From Antitrichia curtipendula (taxonomy: Eukaryota > Streptophyta > Bryopsida > Hypnales > Leucodontaceae): a stretch of DNA of 64,000 bases. Each line of letters opens with the position of its first letter. The stretch's first letter is position 1. The notes beneath the pieces were generated by a model, which was not told where the DNA came from, made no database searches, and saw only the letters and a program-made list of their open reading frames with translations. Made by a program: the position numbers and the translations under genes. Shown one piece after another: positions 34,850-46,819 of the stretch. Location: positions 16,058,001-16,122,000 of the forward strand of contig OX579639.1 of NCBI GenBank assembly GCA_951230915.1, written 5' to 3'.

Positions 34850-35664
34850 TGCAAGAGCTTCGTGGATATATAAATTTTATTTCAATTGGTGCTCGGGAGA
34901 AAACGTTCTGGCACAATACACCCAAAATAGAGGTCACCGGGCAACAAAAAAAAATCACAAAAAGTAAAAAGAATTTAATTATTTTTTTTCTTCCTAAAAC
35001 TATATATTTTTGTCTACATTTAAAGCTTTGATTCATTCTATTTGGACTTACCAATGACAAGAAAGTTATGGACAATCTTAGTTTTTTGGGCAATCTAAGC
35101 ATCTTCTTGAAAAAATAACTTATAGGATTCATTTTTAATTCAATTTTTATAATTTTCAAAAAATAAATTTAGGCAAGGTTGTATTGACTTGCTAGAATAA
35201 TCTCACCATTGGGATTCATGTGTTTCAATTTCATCTTAGAGCTATTAATGATTTAGTTTTTCCTTCAACCTACTTCTACTTAACAATTTTTTAATGAGTA
35301 AAAATTAAGTGTTTTTTTCTTGAATTTTTTTTCCTAGATTCTCAACTCAAGTGTTCAACATAAAAACTTAGAAAATCAAAATTGATAGTATAAAAAATTT
35401 AAGTTAAGAAGATTCAAAGCCAAAAAATCTAGTCAAGCAAGGTGCAAAAAAACTTGTTTTCTTCATTTTGGATGCAAATATCTTGCAATCTATGTGGTCA
35501 AAGTTTTTGAAATTTCTTGCATACATTTTTATACTAGTCTAATATATGATCCTATGGTTAGTTTTTAAAAAAAATAGTTTTTAAATTTTTTTGTTTTTTG
35601 CAATAGAAGTAGCGTTATTGAGTGTGTTTTGATGGAGAAAAGACCTTGGTTTTTTAGGGGTTAA
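34850..35664. mobile_element. TTAA element E10, left end missing
   Basis: The right end is TTTTTTAGGGGTTAA at 35650-35664. The subterminal boxes 'cttgcaatctatgtgg' (35484) and 'atgatcctatggttag' (35546) are in reverse orientation, as in E8. No TTAACC start is found upstream. Confidence 0.6.
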
Positions 35665-36126
35665 TTTGACATAATTTTTTTAATTTGTGAATTAACTATC
35701 TTGTATTTTGATGCAGATAATTATTAAACATACCTTTGCTACACCCTCATTATTGAGCCTTGATGTCCTTTATGAAATTCACACAAGTTGACAATTCAAA
35801 TTTGCCTAATTTTGATGGTTGCCTATTCTACTCTTAATAGACTTGTCATGTCACTTTTGGGCGGCCCTCCAAACGCTTGATTTTTCTCTAATGTTCCAAA
35901 TGCAAAAAATACTGCAAGTTTATTTAACAACCCATGCAATGATGCAAAATTGTAAATATGATGTCTTGGTGTATTGTATAGCTGCATTACGGATGACATA
36001 TTCTAGCATTTGAATTTCTTTTTGTGTAAAGTTACTTAAATAATGGCCCTTGGGCATTCTATAAATATGTTCCCTCCACCTCTTTGGGTCGATTTTTCAA
36101 TGTCTAAGTTTAAAAGACTCTTACCT

Positions 36127-37100
36127 TTAACCCCTCACCGCCGAAGTCCCACTTGGGTTTAGAAATAGTAGTGCTTTTGAAGTGATGTAGATCTCAATGT
36201 CACTAAGTTATAGAGATCTTAACCGTACAATCTTGTAGTGAACATGTTGTAGATGATGTGGATCAAATTTGGAGTCATTTGACCGCATGGATTGCAAGAT
36301 TATAATGTTTTAGTGTTGAAAAAAGATGCTGAAATTTTCCTTCTAACGCACTTGGAGGTGAAATTCGATTCCTAAACCTACTCACATGAAAAATTTGAAA
36401 CTATAAAGTGATTCAAAACCAACATAAAAACACATTGGTGAAAAAAAATATCATTCAATTGACTCAATATGTTTGCAAAATGGCTTGCAAATGTTAAAAA
36501 AAAAGCAAGAAAAGTTGCAAAAAACACATATGAGTCTGAACCTCCTTCTACTAAAATGCTTCTCAGTCACTCATAACTTTTTGGATTGATATGAAATTTT
36601 AGCCACACAAATTAGACTAGTATGCGCAACTTTCTCAAAAACATTTATTGGAAACGAAAACTGTATGAAGAAGATTCAAGCCTCCGAAGTTCATTGTAGT
36701 CCAAGAATGGCGGGATTTTGAACTTTGAATTGCTCCCAAGCATTCAAACAACTTGGATTGACATGAAAACTTTACCACAATAACTAGACTTCAAGTGAAA
36801 CGTAATCCAACAAATTTTATTGAAAAAAAACATTGGATGAAGGAGATAATCAGATACAAGCCTTGAAGTTGCAGCCTTCAAATGCAGTTTGGTGAATTCA
36901 AATTGAACCTGTGAACTTGGATTAGCTTCCAAGAAATCAATACAACTTGGATAGATCTGAAAATTGTACCACACAAACTAGAAAAGAGAGCACAACTTTA
37001 ACAACAAATTTTATTGAATTCGGACATCAGATGCAAAAGTTACAGTACTTTGAATTTTCTTTGAGGACACTTTTCGTCCCTTGCGGCGATGAGGGGTTAA
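36127..37100. mobile_element. TTAA-bounded piggyBac-like MITE (E11)
   Basis: The termini are TTAACCCCTCACCGCCGAAG and, inverted, TTAACCCCTCATCGCCGCAA, with TTAA at both borders. Length is 974 bp. Boxes 'aaccgtacaatcttgtag' (36220) and 'ggattgcaagattataatg' (36289) are present. The interior consists of repeated phrases ('gattgatatgaaattttagc', 'ttggattgacatgaaaactt', 'cttggatagatctgaaaatt'). Confidence 0.85.
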
Positions 37101-37126
37101 GGCTGGATTAAGTGTCCTTGCCATAA

Positions 37127-37426
37127 ATTCTTTAGAAATAATTTCAGGCCTAAAGAGAGCCGCAAATTTTTAGTGGCAGTAGTGCAATTATAGAGGCAAC
37201 TGAATTTTTATTTATTTTTTTTAGCAATTGATGTGGCACTAGTAGTTCCACATCAGCGCTCCGCCAGATTGGATATTTTTAGTTTAATTTTTAATATTAA
37301 TTTTTTGAAATTAAAAATTAAAAATTAATTTGTAAATTTCTTAAATATTTTTTGTATATGCACTGCAGGGGGTACGAAAATGAAAAGTTAGTGGGCCCTC
37401 TGCAGGGTTCAGATTTTTTTCTAATG
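37127..37426. mobile_element. CATTAG-family element (diverged)
   Basis: It is similar in layout to 34555-34796: 'tttcaggcctaaagagag' on the left, 'gatgtggcactagtagttcc' inside, ending 'ttttttctaatg'. Another right end, 'gagagtccatattttctc' plus 'taatg', lies at about 37487-37505. Confidence 0.45.
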
Positions 37427-37739
37427 GTAGAATATTGTAGTAGACTCTTGAAATAATTTGACATGTCAAACCTTTATAGCCTTTTAGAGAGTCCATATTT
37501 TCTCTAATGTGTAAACTAAGATTTTTTTTTTTTTAATTTCGTTTTTAATGAAGTGCCAAAGTGGCAATATAAAATGTTATAGTGGAGCTCTAAATTTCAA
37601 CATTCATCCACATATTGGATACAAAACATCACATTAGCATATATCATATATCCATAATTTTTTTTTCATCCATAGTATGGTGATTTCATCCAAAATTTCT
37701 TTCAAATTTAAAGTTTTTTCACTTCTTGGGTAGAAACTC

Positions 37740-38608
37740 TAATGCACATCTTATTCAATACCCCGAATATTTTTTGACAAATTTTCATACTTTTACAAAA
37801 AGATGTTGTACAGAAGAGCATCACTACCTCGTCAGGAATATTATGGTCATCAAGTTCTTGACAATGATCCCAGAACTAATTTATGGAATTTAGTGCAATA
37901 TGCTACCTTCAAGACAAACATGCATCAACTTTGGCTACCTTGAGAGTGAGTAGTATCAAAAAGAAATAGAAAAGAAAAGAATTTGCAAGTGGTAAAGGAT
38001 TATTGGGAGTACTATAATACAAAACTGACTAAATAGATGCTAATTCTAATGTGGAGGAATTTTGCAAACTGGCTATCAAATTTTATTGGTTGTTACAATC
38101 TTGGCTAAAATCTAATTTTTCAAGGATTTTCTCCAATGTACATTTAGCTACCTATTGAAAATTTTAAGTAGCAATGGAGCGAGTTTTAGCCAGTTCTGTG
38201 AACGCTGGTTCTGGATCATAGCTGTCTCACATACCTTGTTGGCACAAGTATGGAACGGATCTTTGAATCGTTAAACTGGCGCGATTCCGGCACCTAATCT
38301 GCGACATGTATATACGTTCATAACGCTCTAAAGTCTAGGATAGGTCTAGATTCATGTTTCAGAGCACGCATTCTGAAACTAAGGTGCTAAAGTGTTGGAA
38401 ATGGACGTTAAAAGATACAATATTGCACACCGATTGAGTTCAACTCCTGGCAACTACTTCAGCAAGACTGCAGAGATTTGAGTTGTGTATATAAAACGAA
38501 CACCCAGACTTCAGGCACCCACAATCCGATATGCAAAGTTGTATTCATTCCAAGTCAGTTTGAAGCAAACAATTGTGCGTGCGGAGAAGACGACAGCCGT
38601 GCATAGCC
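37740..38608 (+). promoter_or_regulatory. Conserved upstream region and TATA box of P450 copy C
   Basis: Homology to the upstream region of copy D starts at 'atgcacatcttat' (37744 and 55800), so the C/D duplication includes at least this much upstream DNA. TATATAAAA is at 38488-38496, and conserved blocks 'taaagtctaggataggtc' and 'atatgcaaagttg' precede the ATG. A fragment of about 250 bp (37880-38150) is not matched in D and is probably an insertion. Confidence 0.65.
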
Positions 38609-38928
38609 ATGGTCATGCTGTGGTCAGTAGAAGTCAGGAACGCCGTGCTCGCAGTAGTGGTGGCGACCGGCACAGGGAAATCGGCAACGCGTGATTGTGT
38701 ATCATGTGATCTTCAAGTTTGTGAGAGCTGCACTATGGGAGCCGCTGCGACTGCGTCGCATCATGACCAAGCAGGGCGTGCGTGGACCTCCGTTCAAGTT
38801 CCTGCTGGGCCACTACACGGACATGGTGAAATTCTCCGAATCGTTTCCTGAAACGCTTCCCATGGATGACTTCGCCAATCTCTCGCCCATAGTCTCGCCT
38901 CAGTATGCCATGTATTTTCCGAAATACG
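38609..38928 (+). pseudogene. P450 copy C, exon 1
   Basis: It begins MVMLWSVEVRNAVLAVVVAT, then hits the 22-bp insertion shared with copy D (GC-rich, about 38660-38690), which shifts the frame. In the shifted frame it reads VIVYHVIFKFVRAALWEPLR, then LRRIMTKQGVRGPPFKFLLG and PMDDFANLSPIVSPQYAMYF, up to a GTACGG donor at 38929. Its 320-nt length equals exon 1 of copy D. No exons 2-5 follow; intron 1 is traceable to about 39930. Confidence 0.85.
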
Positions 38929-38992
38929 GTACGGTTCTTCTCGACGTCATATATCGTGGAAAGTGACTGAATCTTGAACTAGTTTACTTTTC

Positions 38993-39236
38993 CACAGGAA
39001 GATTTCGCAGCATTAGCCGGGTCTAATCTTTCAAAGGTTAGACCCCACTTTAGCCCCTTCGTACACGGAGTTGGGAAAATCTCAGATTTTCTTGTGAACG
39101 GAACATTAGCCCCCAAAAATGTTCACCTTGGCCGGGCTAACGGGTAAAGTGGGGTCTAATCTTTGAAAGATTAGACCCGGCTAATGCCCCACGCCAACGT
39201 TAGACCCTGGGGCTAACGCCTCGAAAACTTCATGTG
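38993..39236. mobile_element. 244-bp MITE with CACA ends (copy 1)
   Basis: The ends are CACAGGAAGATTTCGCAGCA and, inverted, CACATGAAGTTTTCGAGGCG. Flanking TTC at 38990-38992 and 39237-39239 is a 3-bp target duplication. The interior is a long imperfect hairpin rich in 'gggtctaa' and 'ttagacccc'. The insertion is absent from intron 1 of copy D. CACA ends plus a 3-bp duplication suggest the CACTA/CMC group (inference). Confidence 0.85.
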
Positions 39237-39385
39237 TTCTTATTGCAGTCTGTTTATCCTTCTTTTGATCCCGCTTTTGATCTTACGAACTAGCTAGGTG
39301 ACTCAATCTAGAGTCTGCGACTCTTGGAAAACAGTACAAGAATGCTGACATGCTGAGCCACGTACATGAGTGCATGGTGAAGTAT

Positions 39386-39629
39386 CACAGGAAGATTTCG
39401 TGGCGTTAGCCCCTGGAGCTAAAATTTGGGGGGGTCTAAACTGCCCCACTTTAGACCCCAAGGCTTAACCCCGCATAAACTTTAGTCCGGCCAAGGTGGA
39501 CCATTTGGGGGTCTAAAGTAGTGTGAAAAAGAACGCCTGAGATTTTTCAAACATTGTGTAGAAGGGGTCTAAAATGGGGGCTATTCCTCAAAGGATTAGC
39601 CCCGGTTAACGTCACGAAATCTTCTTGTG
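39386..39629. mobile_element. 244-bp MITE with CACA ends (copy 2)
   Basis: The ends are CACAGGAAGATTTCGTGGCG and, inverted, CACAAGAAGATTTCGTGACG. The 3-bp target duplication is TAT (39383-39385 and 39630-39632). It has the same length as the copy 150 bp upstream and the same 'gggtctaa...ttagacccc' interior. It is absent at the matching site in copy D. Confidence 0.88.
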
Positions 39630-39929
39630 TATGTACATTTTGTACATGAAGATTGAAATAATAATCTTTCGGGAGGATATTAAGTACGATTTGGATATTA
39701 ATTGATCTAACAGTTCAATCGTCAAGTTCGTTATATTAAGTCAATTTTGGCTGCAAAACTTGTGATGCACATACAGTTGTACACTTACACAAAGCCCCCA
39801 AAACTGGGACAAGTCTTGAAAGTTGCCGAAGTAGTGGAATACTGTCAATCCAAGGAAATTAGCGGGTTAAGCTCTAGCTAATATAGGATTTATTTAGGAA
39901 ACCGAGTGGTAGAGAAATGTGTATTTCCA

Positions 39930-42101
39930 AAATCAAAATTGAAGTTTGAATTCCAACTTCTACTTCCTAATAGAGGCCAAAAAGTACAAACACCTACAAA
40001 ATCAAAGAATAAAAAATTCTAATCCAGCAAAGACACACACACCAAAAAAAAAAAAATACAAACACAAACCAAATTAAAGAATCTAAAATCCTAGTCCATC
40101 AAAGAGCCTTAGTCCAATATGAGTGCAAACTCATATATTGGAGTATCCGTGCCGTAGTTCAAACTCAGATTGTTATAGCCCTACTTTTTTCCACTGCATC
40201 CTACCAAATATTGATTGATTTTTCTCCAAAAGGAGTTAATTGTGGGAGAGATTGAATCACAGAGAACCCTAGCTACTTGCAGTCAAAGATCAAGAGCATT
40301 AAGAACTTCAACAACTTCAAAATTCAAGCATAATGGCGCAGAGACTAGCGCCAAGCCGTGCAAACAAAAAACACTGAGAAAATGTGCAAATTCTTACCAA
40401 AACTCAAAATTGCCAAATAAGTGTTGAAAGTCTCTCTTGTTGTAGGGTTTTAGCTCAATTCCTTCTCTCAACAATCTCCCTCCTTTAACGCCTCCAACAC
40501 AAAACTCTAATCTCTTCCCAAAGCACAAAAAACAAAACTTCAAACAAACGGCGGCAAAAACCGCACGGTTCCTAAGCGCTTAGAACTCATAGCACTCCAA
40601 ACCCTAAACCAACAATGAAACTAGTCAGAAGAGGATACAACAACAAATCCAACCACAAAAACAAAGAAGGAGACAACAACAAAAGCAACCACAAAAGCAA
40701 ATGAACGCACAAAAACAAACATTGGAATTGGGAAAGCGGGAAACAATGGGAAATTGGGAGTGATGACTTCCCAAACTTGCCACCAAGCCTCCGCCACATT
40801 CGACTTGAGCCTCTGCCCAAACCTGCCACCCGAATCTAATTCCGAGCTTGTCTCTCGAGCTTGCTGCATGAACTTGCCACCTGAACCTGATTTCGAACTT
40901 GCTATCCGAGCTTGTCTCCCAAGCCTTCCGCCCAAACCTGCTTCCCCTCTCCAAGACTAGGTAGGAAGATAACTGCACCTACAATCTCCTAAATAAGCAT
41001 AATTTTCATTATTATGTTGAATTTTTTGGAGGGGTTCATATTGATAGTAAAAAATGGATTCCAAATTCTCCTAAAATACAATTTTTGGTCACCATATGAA
41101 TAAACTATGAATTTTCGAAGGTTAGTATTGAAAATAGGTGTTCCGAAAAGTAATCATGAACAAGAAGAGTATACTTTAGGCAAAAATCTCTAGGGTGCGA
41201 TTTTAGGTAGCAGTTCATTTTAGTTTTTATATGTAGTTGCCTTATGCAATTGTGAACTAAACATTTTAAAATTTAGGCGTTTGGAACTTTGAAATAGTCC
41301 CTAAATGTAGAATTTATGACCTCTATATAGAAACACAAATTTTTTTCAATTAAAAAGTGCATTCCAAAAAAACAAACCCTCCTTATACTTTAAAAGAACT
41401 CAAATAAAACTCCCTTGATTAAATTCATACAAAAATGTAAAGTTGAAAAGTAGAATATAGGTACAAATTTAAAATAGTCCCCAAATGTAAAATTGATAAC
41501 CATTGAATAGAAGCACAACTTTTTTCAATTAACCTCTAAAGTTCAAAGGCCATTTTTTTGGTCAAAAAACACTCAAAACCTTGGTCTGCTATAGTTTAAA
41601 ATGACTCTAATTATATCCAAAAGTCATGGGTTTTAAATGATAATGTGCAAATTGAACTATGAATTATTTCAAAAGTTAAAATTGATTTACTAAGTATGCA
41701 TAATTAGATACAATAAGGTTATGCACAATATTTTTCATTAAAATTAATTAATTAATTAGTTAATATGCATTAAATTTCATGGATGAATTGTTTGTGTAAT
41801 TTTCCAATTCACATTGAATATAAATTATTTGAATTTGTTCACCTAAACCGTATTGATGACAAAGAAACATACCAAGCAAAACCTTTGTCATAGAATTATA
41901 TGTCATGCATTAAAATTTGTAGGCCATTATTTTTGTTTTGTTTTTTAATACCCACATCAACAATGCTTGACATTCAGTGTGCAAACCAAGCCAAAAGTTC
42001 CCAAGTTCCCAAGTTGGTGGGAATTTGAAATTTATGGCCACATTAAATTTGTGCCTCTTGTGTTCCATTTTAGAATGTTATGTATTAAAATTCATTGAAA
42101 T
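39930..42101. other. Intergenic region with a GC-richer repeat patch
   Basis: It follows the break of P450 copy C intron homology. Around 40780-40950 a patch of two imperfect units encodes (plus strand) NLPPESNSELVSRACC then NLPPEPDFELAIRACL, with a continuous frame on the minus strand too (40621-40935). I do not recognise a protein. Short 'ccctaaacc' motifs are present near 40600. The remainder is AT-rich. Confidence 0.4.
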
Positions 42102-45050
42102 CACTACAAAAAAACGGCCAAAATTGTGACTTTAAAACATGACTGCGCTAATTTTGCGACTGCAACGCTACTTCACCTCCCTAATTGCACTAGCGGAGGA
42201 GGATCCAAAGTACTGCAGTCATTCTACAGTCGCTGTAGTAACTGCGGGATGAATAGAAAACGCACTGTGTACTTCATCTACAGCGTTCCGTTCAGAGGGG
42301 CGACCATGCAGTGACGTGGCAAATTGGAACGCGACTGCAGCAGGCAAAGTCATTATTCAGTTGTGTGGTTCCGGATTTTGCGACTGCAACGCGACTAAAA
42401 AGTGACTTCAAAATGACTGCAGCGCAACGGAGTCACAAAGTTGGCGTTCTCTTTTACATATGGATAAAGAAAAAGATGGGGCCTCGTGGTACATGAAAGA
42501 TAGGATGAGCACAGTTTCCGGCATGTCACTACAGTATAACTGCATTATGACTGGCGCTATATTTTAGTACTAAATAAGAAGAGAGGCAGTTCATGCAAGT
42601 CGGGAAATTGAAATATCGGGGTTTAGGAATGTCTGAATGAATGCAAGTCACCTAAGATATAATACTAGTGTATCGTAAATGAATTAATTTTAGGAGAGCA
42701 AGGTTTGCAAGCCTTATTACTCCTATTTCAGAGATTGAAGACTAGTTGAAGAATGAAATAATTGCATTCATTCTTGAGGGTTGTCGTGTGGTGGACACAT
42801 GATGTACAGACTCATTTTGAGAAAATCGTAATAGGGATAGTGTTACCAATGTTTCATGCGCTTCCACACCTGTTGTTATCTTCAGGGTTTGCATTAAAGC
42901 ACAAGTTGTATAGAAATGCTTAAAGTTGTTGAGGCCAGAACTTGTCCATGCTTCATGACACTGTGAATGAAAAGAAGTGAACATGGCCCTCTGATTACCT
43001 AGTAAATGGGAAGACATTCAAGATGGTAGGGGAGAAGACAGTCAGGTTGCAATTGCAGGCGACGTGACTTCACTATGACTGTAGTATGACTTTGTCTGTC
43101 ACATAACTACACTATGACTACGGCGAGTCTGTCACGTAACTAGACAGTGACTGGTACATAACTTCACTTCGGAAAGTGATTCGGGTTGTACTACTACGAT
43201 TCCAACGTCCTCCAATTTGGAGACCTGCCTCACCGCTGCATGCACTTGCAGTTTAGGAAAAATGTTTCTATTGACACAAACACTAGGGCAACATGACAGG
43301 CCATGTTTAGACAAGAAGTGTGTACCTAGTACGTCTCTTGCGCAAGTAAATTCTCTTCTACAGATAATTCAATGGCTCCAATTAGATTGGCGGTGGAACT
43401 TCTACTCAGCAATCGTTGGGGAACAATGAGCCCTACAGCCTCCCAAGTAGTGGTGATGAAGGCATTTGTGCGGTCAACAACTTCACGCTTGGAACGGGCT
43501 TCTTTACATAAGACCACTTTCCATCCAGGTTTGTCAATTGCATCATCCCTAGTATAAGTAGGGTTACTTTGTATATCTTGCAGCTTCACCCTACTACTTT
43601 TTTGTGCTAACAAGGTTTTTTTTACAAACAATTCAATTACACCCACAAAATTTATCGATTCCACCCAAATTGACAATGTTTGAAGAACAATCAACCCTAT
43701 AGGCTCTAGAGTGGATGGATTTGCACATTTGTTGAACCTTAATTCCCTGTGCATATATACAATTCCATTGTTAAGGATACCTCTAAGAACTACATTGTAA
43801 AAAAAACTAGAACAACATTTCTAACAATGACAGTGACCTTCTACGATTCTAATTCACTAGGGGTCACCTATGACTTCCATGTGACTGCACCTAGTCAAGT
43901 GGAAGTTGTGTTACAATACTGCAGTCAAATAACGACATGGAAATGACTACATTACGTCTTCTACACTACTAGAATCAAAAAAATGTTAAGAAAATAGCCT
44001 CTCCAATCTTCTTCTCAAATTTGTCCACAACTTTTGATTTGAAGTTCAAAATCCAAAACAAATTTTTGGAGATAAAAGTAAAATTCATTTTTCAACTTTT
44101 ATTAGTTCAAAGTTTTTTGAAAACAATTAATCTACTATTCTTAAATGAGATCTAAAATATTACTAATAACACAATTTCTGTGTTTTACATGTCCCACATG
44201 GTTTGTCTTGCCTCCTATCACTCTACCTGTATAAAAGGTTTGTCATTTCAAGTCTTCATATTCACACACTAAGTGGCTTTGAGAGCCATGAGGCATATTT
44301 GCCAAATATTTTGTATATGGTATATTTTATATTAAGCATGGTGTATGATGTATTGTATATGGTGTATACTGTATTGTATATGGTGGATGATGTATTTTTG
44401 CAATATTTAAAATGTATTCATATGTGACTATAGAATGATTACTAACCATGCAATTGTCAATACATTCTTTTTTGCACACATCGCCGCAATTCCCAAACCC
44501 TAAATTCTAAATCCTAAATCCATTACTTTAAAATGATGCCTACGTGAAAGTCCACGCCAGATTATAGAGGGATTAAACCCAACTGTACAATGACTGCCGC
44601 GTCACGGAGTTGCTATGTCCACGTCAGATTTAGAAGGGGTCGGACGTCACTCTAAAATGACTTCTCCGAGACTGCAGAAGGAAGTCCACGTCAGATTAAA
44701 AAGGGGTCAGACGCAACTCCAAAATTACTTCACCGTGACTGCACTTCCATTGTCCACGTCAGATTTATCAAGGGTCAAGTCGTTGTCCACCTAGTCCAAA
44801 AAAGCCCTCCCTTTCCACATGGCAGCTCAAAACCAGCTTTCCAAGGTTGTCTTTCTTTATCAAGCCTCATCTCATCCAAAGTCTCATCCGTTCCCTCTTT
44901 GTTAGGTGATAATATATCTGCAGTCATTCTTGTAAATGACTTGTCCGAAATGACTGCAGAGCGACGGAGTCATTCTTTCGTTTTGCAACTACAACGCAAC
45001 TGTTTTGTAGTCATTTGCACAATCACGTTTTTCTTTGTTTTTTTGTAGTG
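42102..45050. mobile_element. CACTA (En/Spm-type) transposon, non-autonomous
   Basis: The left terminus CACTACAAAAAAACGGCC and the right terminus, inverted, CACTACAAAAAAACAAAG share the first 14 bases and belong to the plant CACTA consensus. The 3-bp target duplication is AAT (42099-42101 and 45051-45053). Both subterminal zones (42120-42440 and 44560-45010) are packed with short motifs in both orientations, such as 'gcgactgcaacg', 'atgactgcagc' and 'tccacgtcagatt', as expected of transposase-binding repeats. Length is 2949 bp; no full transposase is present. Confidence 0.92.
43326..43754 (-). CDS. Unrecognised open frame within the CACTA element
   Basis: A 142-residue frame on the minus strand has two similar halves: GLIVLQTLSIWVESINFVGV...LLAQ and GLIVPQRLLSRSSTANLIGA...LLAQ, separated by a KPGWKVVLCKEARSKREVVD segment. 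I do not recognise the domain and no ATG-initiated complete gene is clear. It may be a remnant of a transposon-encoded protein or captured host sequence. Confidence 0.3.
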   Translation of the reverse strand: MHRELRFNKCANPSTLEPIGLIVLQTLSIWVESINFVGVIELFVKKTLLAQKSSRVKLQDIQSNPTYTRDDAIDKPGWKVVLCKEARSKREVVDRTNAFITTTWEAVGLIVPQRLLSRSSTANLIGAIELSVEENLLAQETY

Positions 45051-45625
45051 AATTTGCATGTACTGTTTTGAAACCATGTTTCCAATGCTTAACAATTGGC
45101 ATGCAAAAGAATCCTAAAATATAACTAAAATATAACTAAAGTTAAAAGTACTGAATTTCAATTTTTTGGGGTCATTGCCTTAATTATTTGAAATGTTTGA
45201 TTGTCTTCTTTGACTTCTATTCTAATATTTAAGTACATTGCATGGTACATTTTTCCTTTGAGCCAATAGTAAGTTTGAAGAATATAGATGAGCGTGCATT
45301 TTGTATACTCACAAATCAAACATCTTACAAATATGTACAATTTCAATGTATAATTTTAATTTTTGTAATAGTCCCCTCTCATTTGCATCGGTCAGTAGGA
45401 TTTAGGGATTTCAATTCCCATTCTAATACATTATGTCAATTAATTTGTTTGTTATTTGATGAATATCTATGAAGAACTTTTTTAAGTTCCAATACCTCAT
45501 TATTTGTGGTATTCTTTAAGTGAGTTCATAATTGTACTATGGGATACATTAAAGTCATTTGTGAAACCTTAAGTTTCATGATTATTAATGAGACAGTGAT
45601 ATAACTAGGTTAAAGCATGCTTATA

Positions 45626-46605
45626 TTAACCCTTCAACACCCAAGGGGCTCAAAAGTAGCCTCTCATAGTTTAAAAGTCCAATTCAAAGTAATGTAACTT
45701 TTGCATCCAATGTCCAAATTCAAAAAAACTTATTGGTAAAGTTGTGCATACCAGTCTAGTTTAAGTGATAAAATTTTCAGACCAATATAAGATGAATTGA
45801 GTTTGTGACAGCCATTCAAAGTTCACAGGTTCAATTTGATTTCAGCACATTGCATTGTCATGGCTGCAACTTCGGGGGCTTGTATCTCCTTCATCCAATG
45901 GGTTTTTTCAATAAAATTTGTTGGATTTTGTTCCTCTAGACATCTAATTAATGTGGTAAAATTTTCATGGCAAGCCAAGTTGTTTTGAATGTTTGGGAAC
46001 TATTCGAAGTTCAAAACCCTAACATTTTTTGGTTAGTGTGAACTTCGGCAGCTTGTTACTTTTTCATACTGTGTCTGCTTTCAAATTTTTTGAGGGGAAA
46101 GTTACGCATACTTGTTTAGTTTGTGTGGCTAAAATTTTGTATCAATCAAAGAAATATGAAGTGACTGAGAAGCATTTTAGTAGAAGTAGGTTCAACCTTA
46201 GATGTGTTTTTTGCACCCTTTTTTGTTATTTTTTTTTACATTTCAAAGTCATTTTACAGACACAATGTTTTAATTTAATGAATTTTTTTCCACCAATGTG
46301 TTTATATGTTGATTTCAAACCACTTTCAAGTGTAAAGTTTTTTCATTTGAGTAGGTTTAGAAATCAAATCTCACCTCCAAATGAGTTTTAAGGAAAATTT
46401 CAGCATCTTTTTTCAACACTAAAACATTATAATCTTGCAATCTATGAGATCAAATGACTCCAAATTTGATCCATGTCATCTACAATATGCACACTACAAG
46501 ATTGTACGGTTGAGATTTTGATACCTTCATGACATGTAGAATTATAAGGCTTGAAAAGCAATGATGTTTTTAAGCCCAAAATGGTCGTGGGCCTTGAAGG
46601 GTTAA
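45626..46605. mobile_element. TTAA-bounded piggyBac-like MITE (E12)
   Basis: The termini are TTAACCCTTCAACACCCAAG and, inverted, TTAACCCTTCAAGGCCCACG, with TTAA at both borders. Length is 980 bp. The interior is the reverse complement of E11 ('gtttgtgtggctaaaatttt', 'cttgcaatctatgagatc'). The 120-aa open frame inside (46029-46391) is a by-product of AT-rich DNA. Confidence 0.85.
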
Positions 46606-46819
46606 GGAAATAATGAAAGATTATAATCCATTTGGTGCAATAATGTGAAGGCTATGAAATAAATATATCATTTAAATGAATTAAACCAATGAAATCAATT
46701 AATGTGATTGAAGCTTAATCCTTAATAAGTTATGCTACAATGAAAGCATGCATTGGTATGAGGCCACAATGTTGAAAATGAACCCTTCTTTCCACAATCA
46801 TGTTCAAAAATGTGCATAA

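Noticed and set aside
40587..40978. Hydrophobic minus-strand protein (VFV/AFVV repeats)
   Set aside because: Three overlapping frames look equally 'protein-like' and the sequence is a low-complexity ACAAA repeat; no domain is visible.
46029..46391. 120-aa open frame as a gene
   Set aside because: It lies wholly inside the TTAA element E12, is Phe/Ser/Cys-rich like random AT-rich DNA, and the related element E11 has no matching frame.
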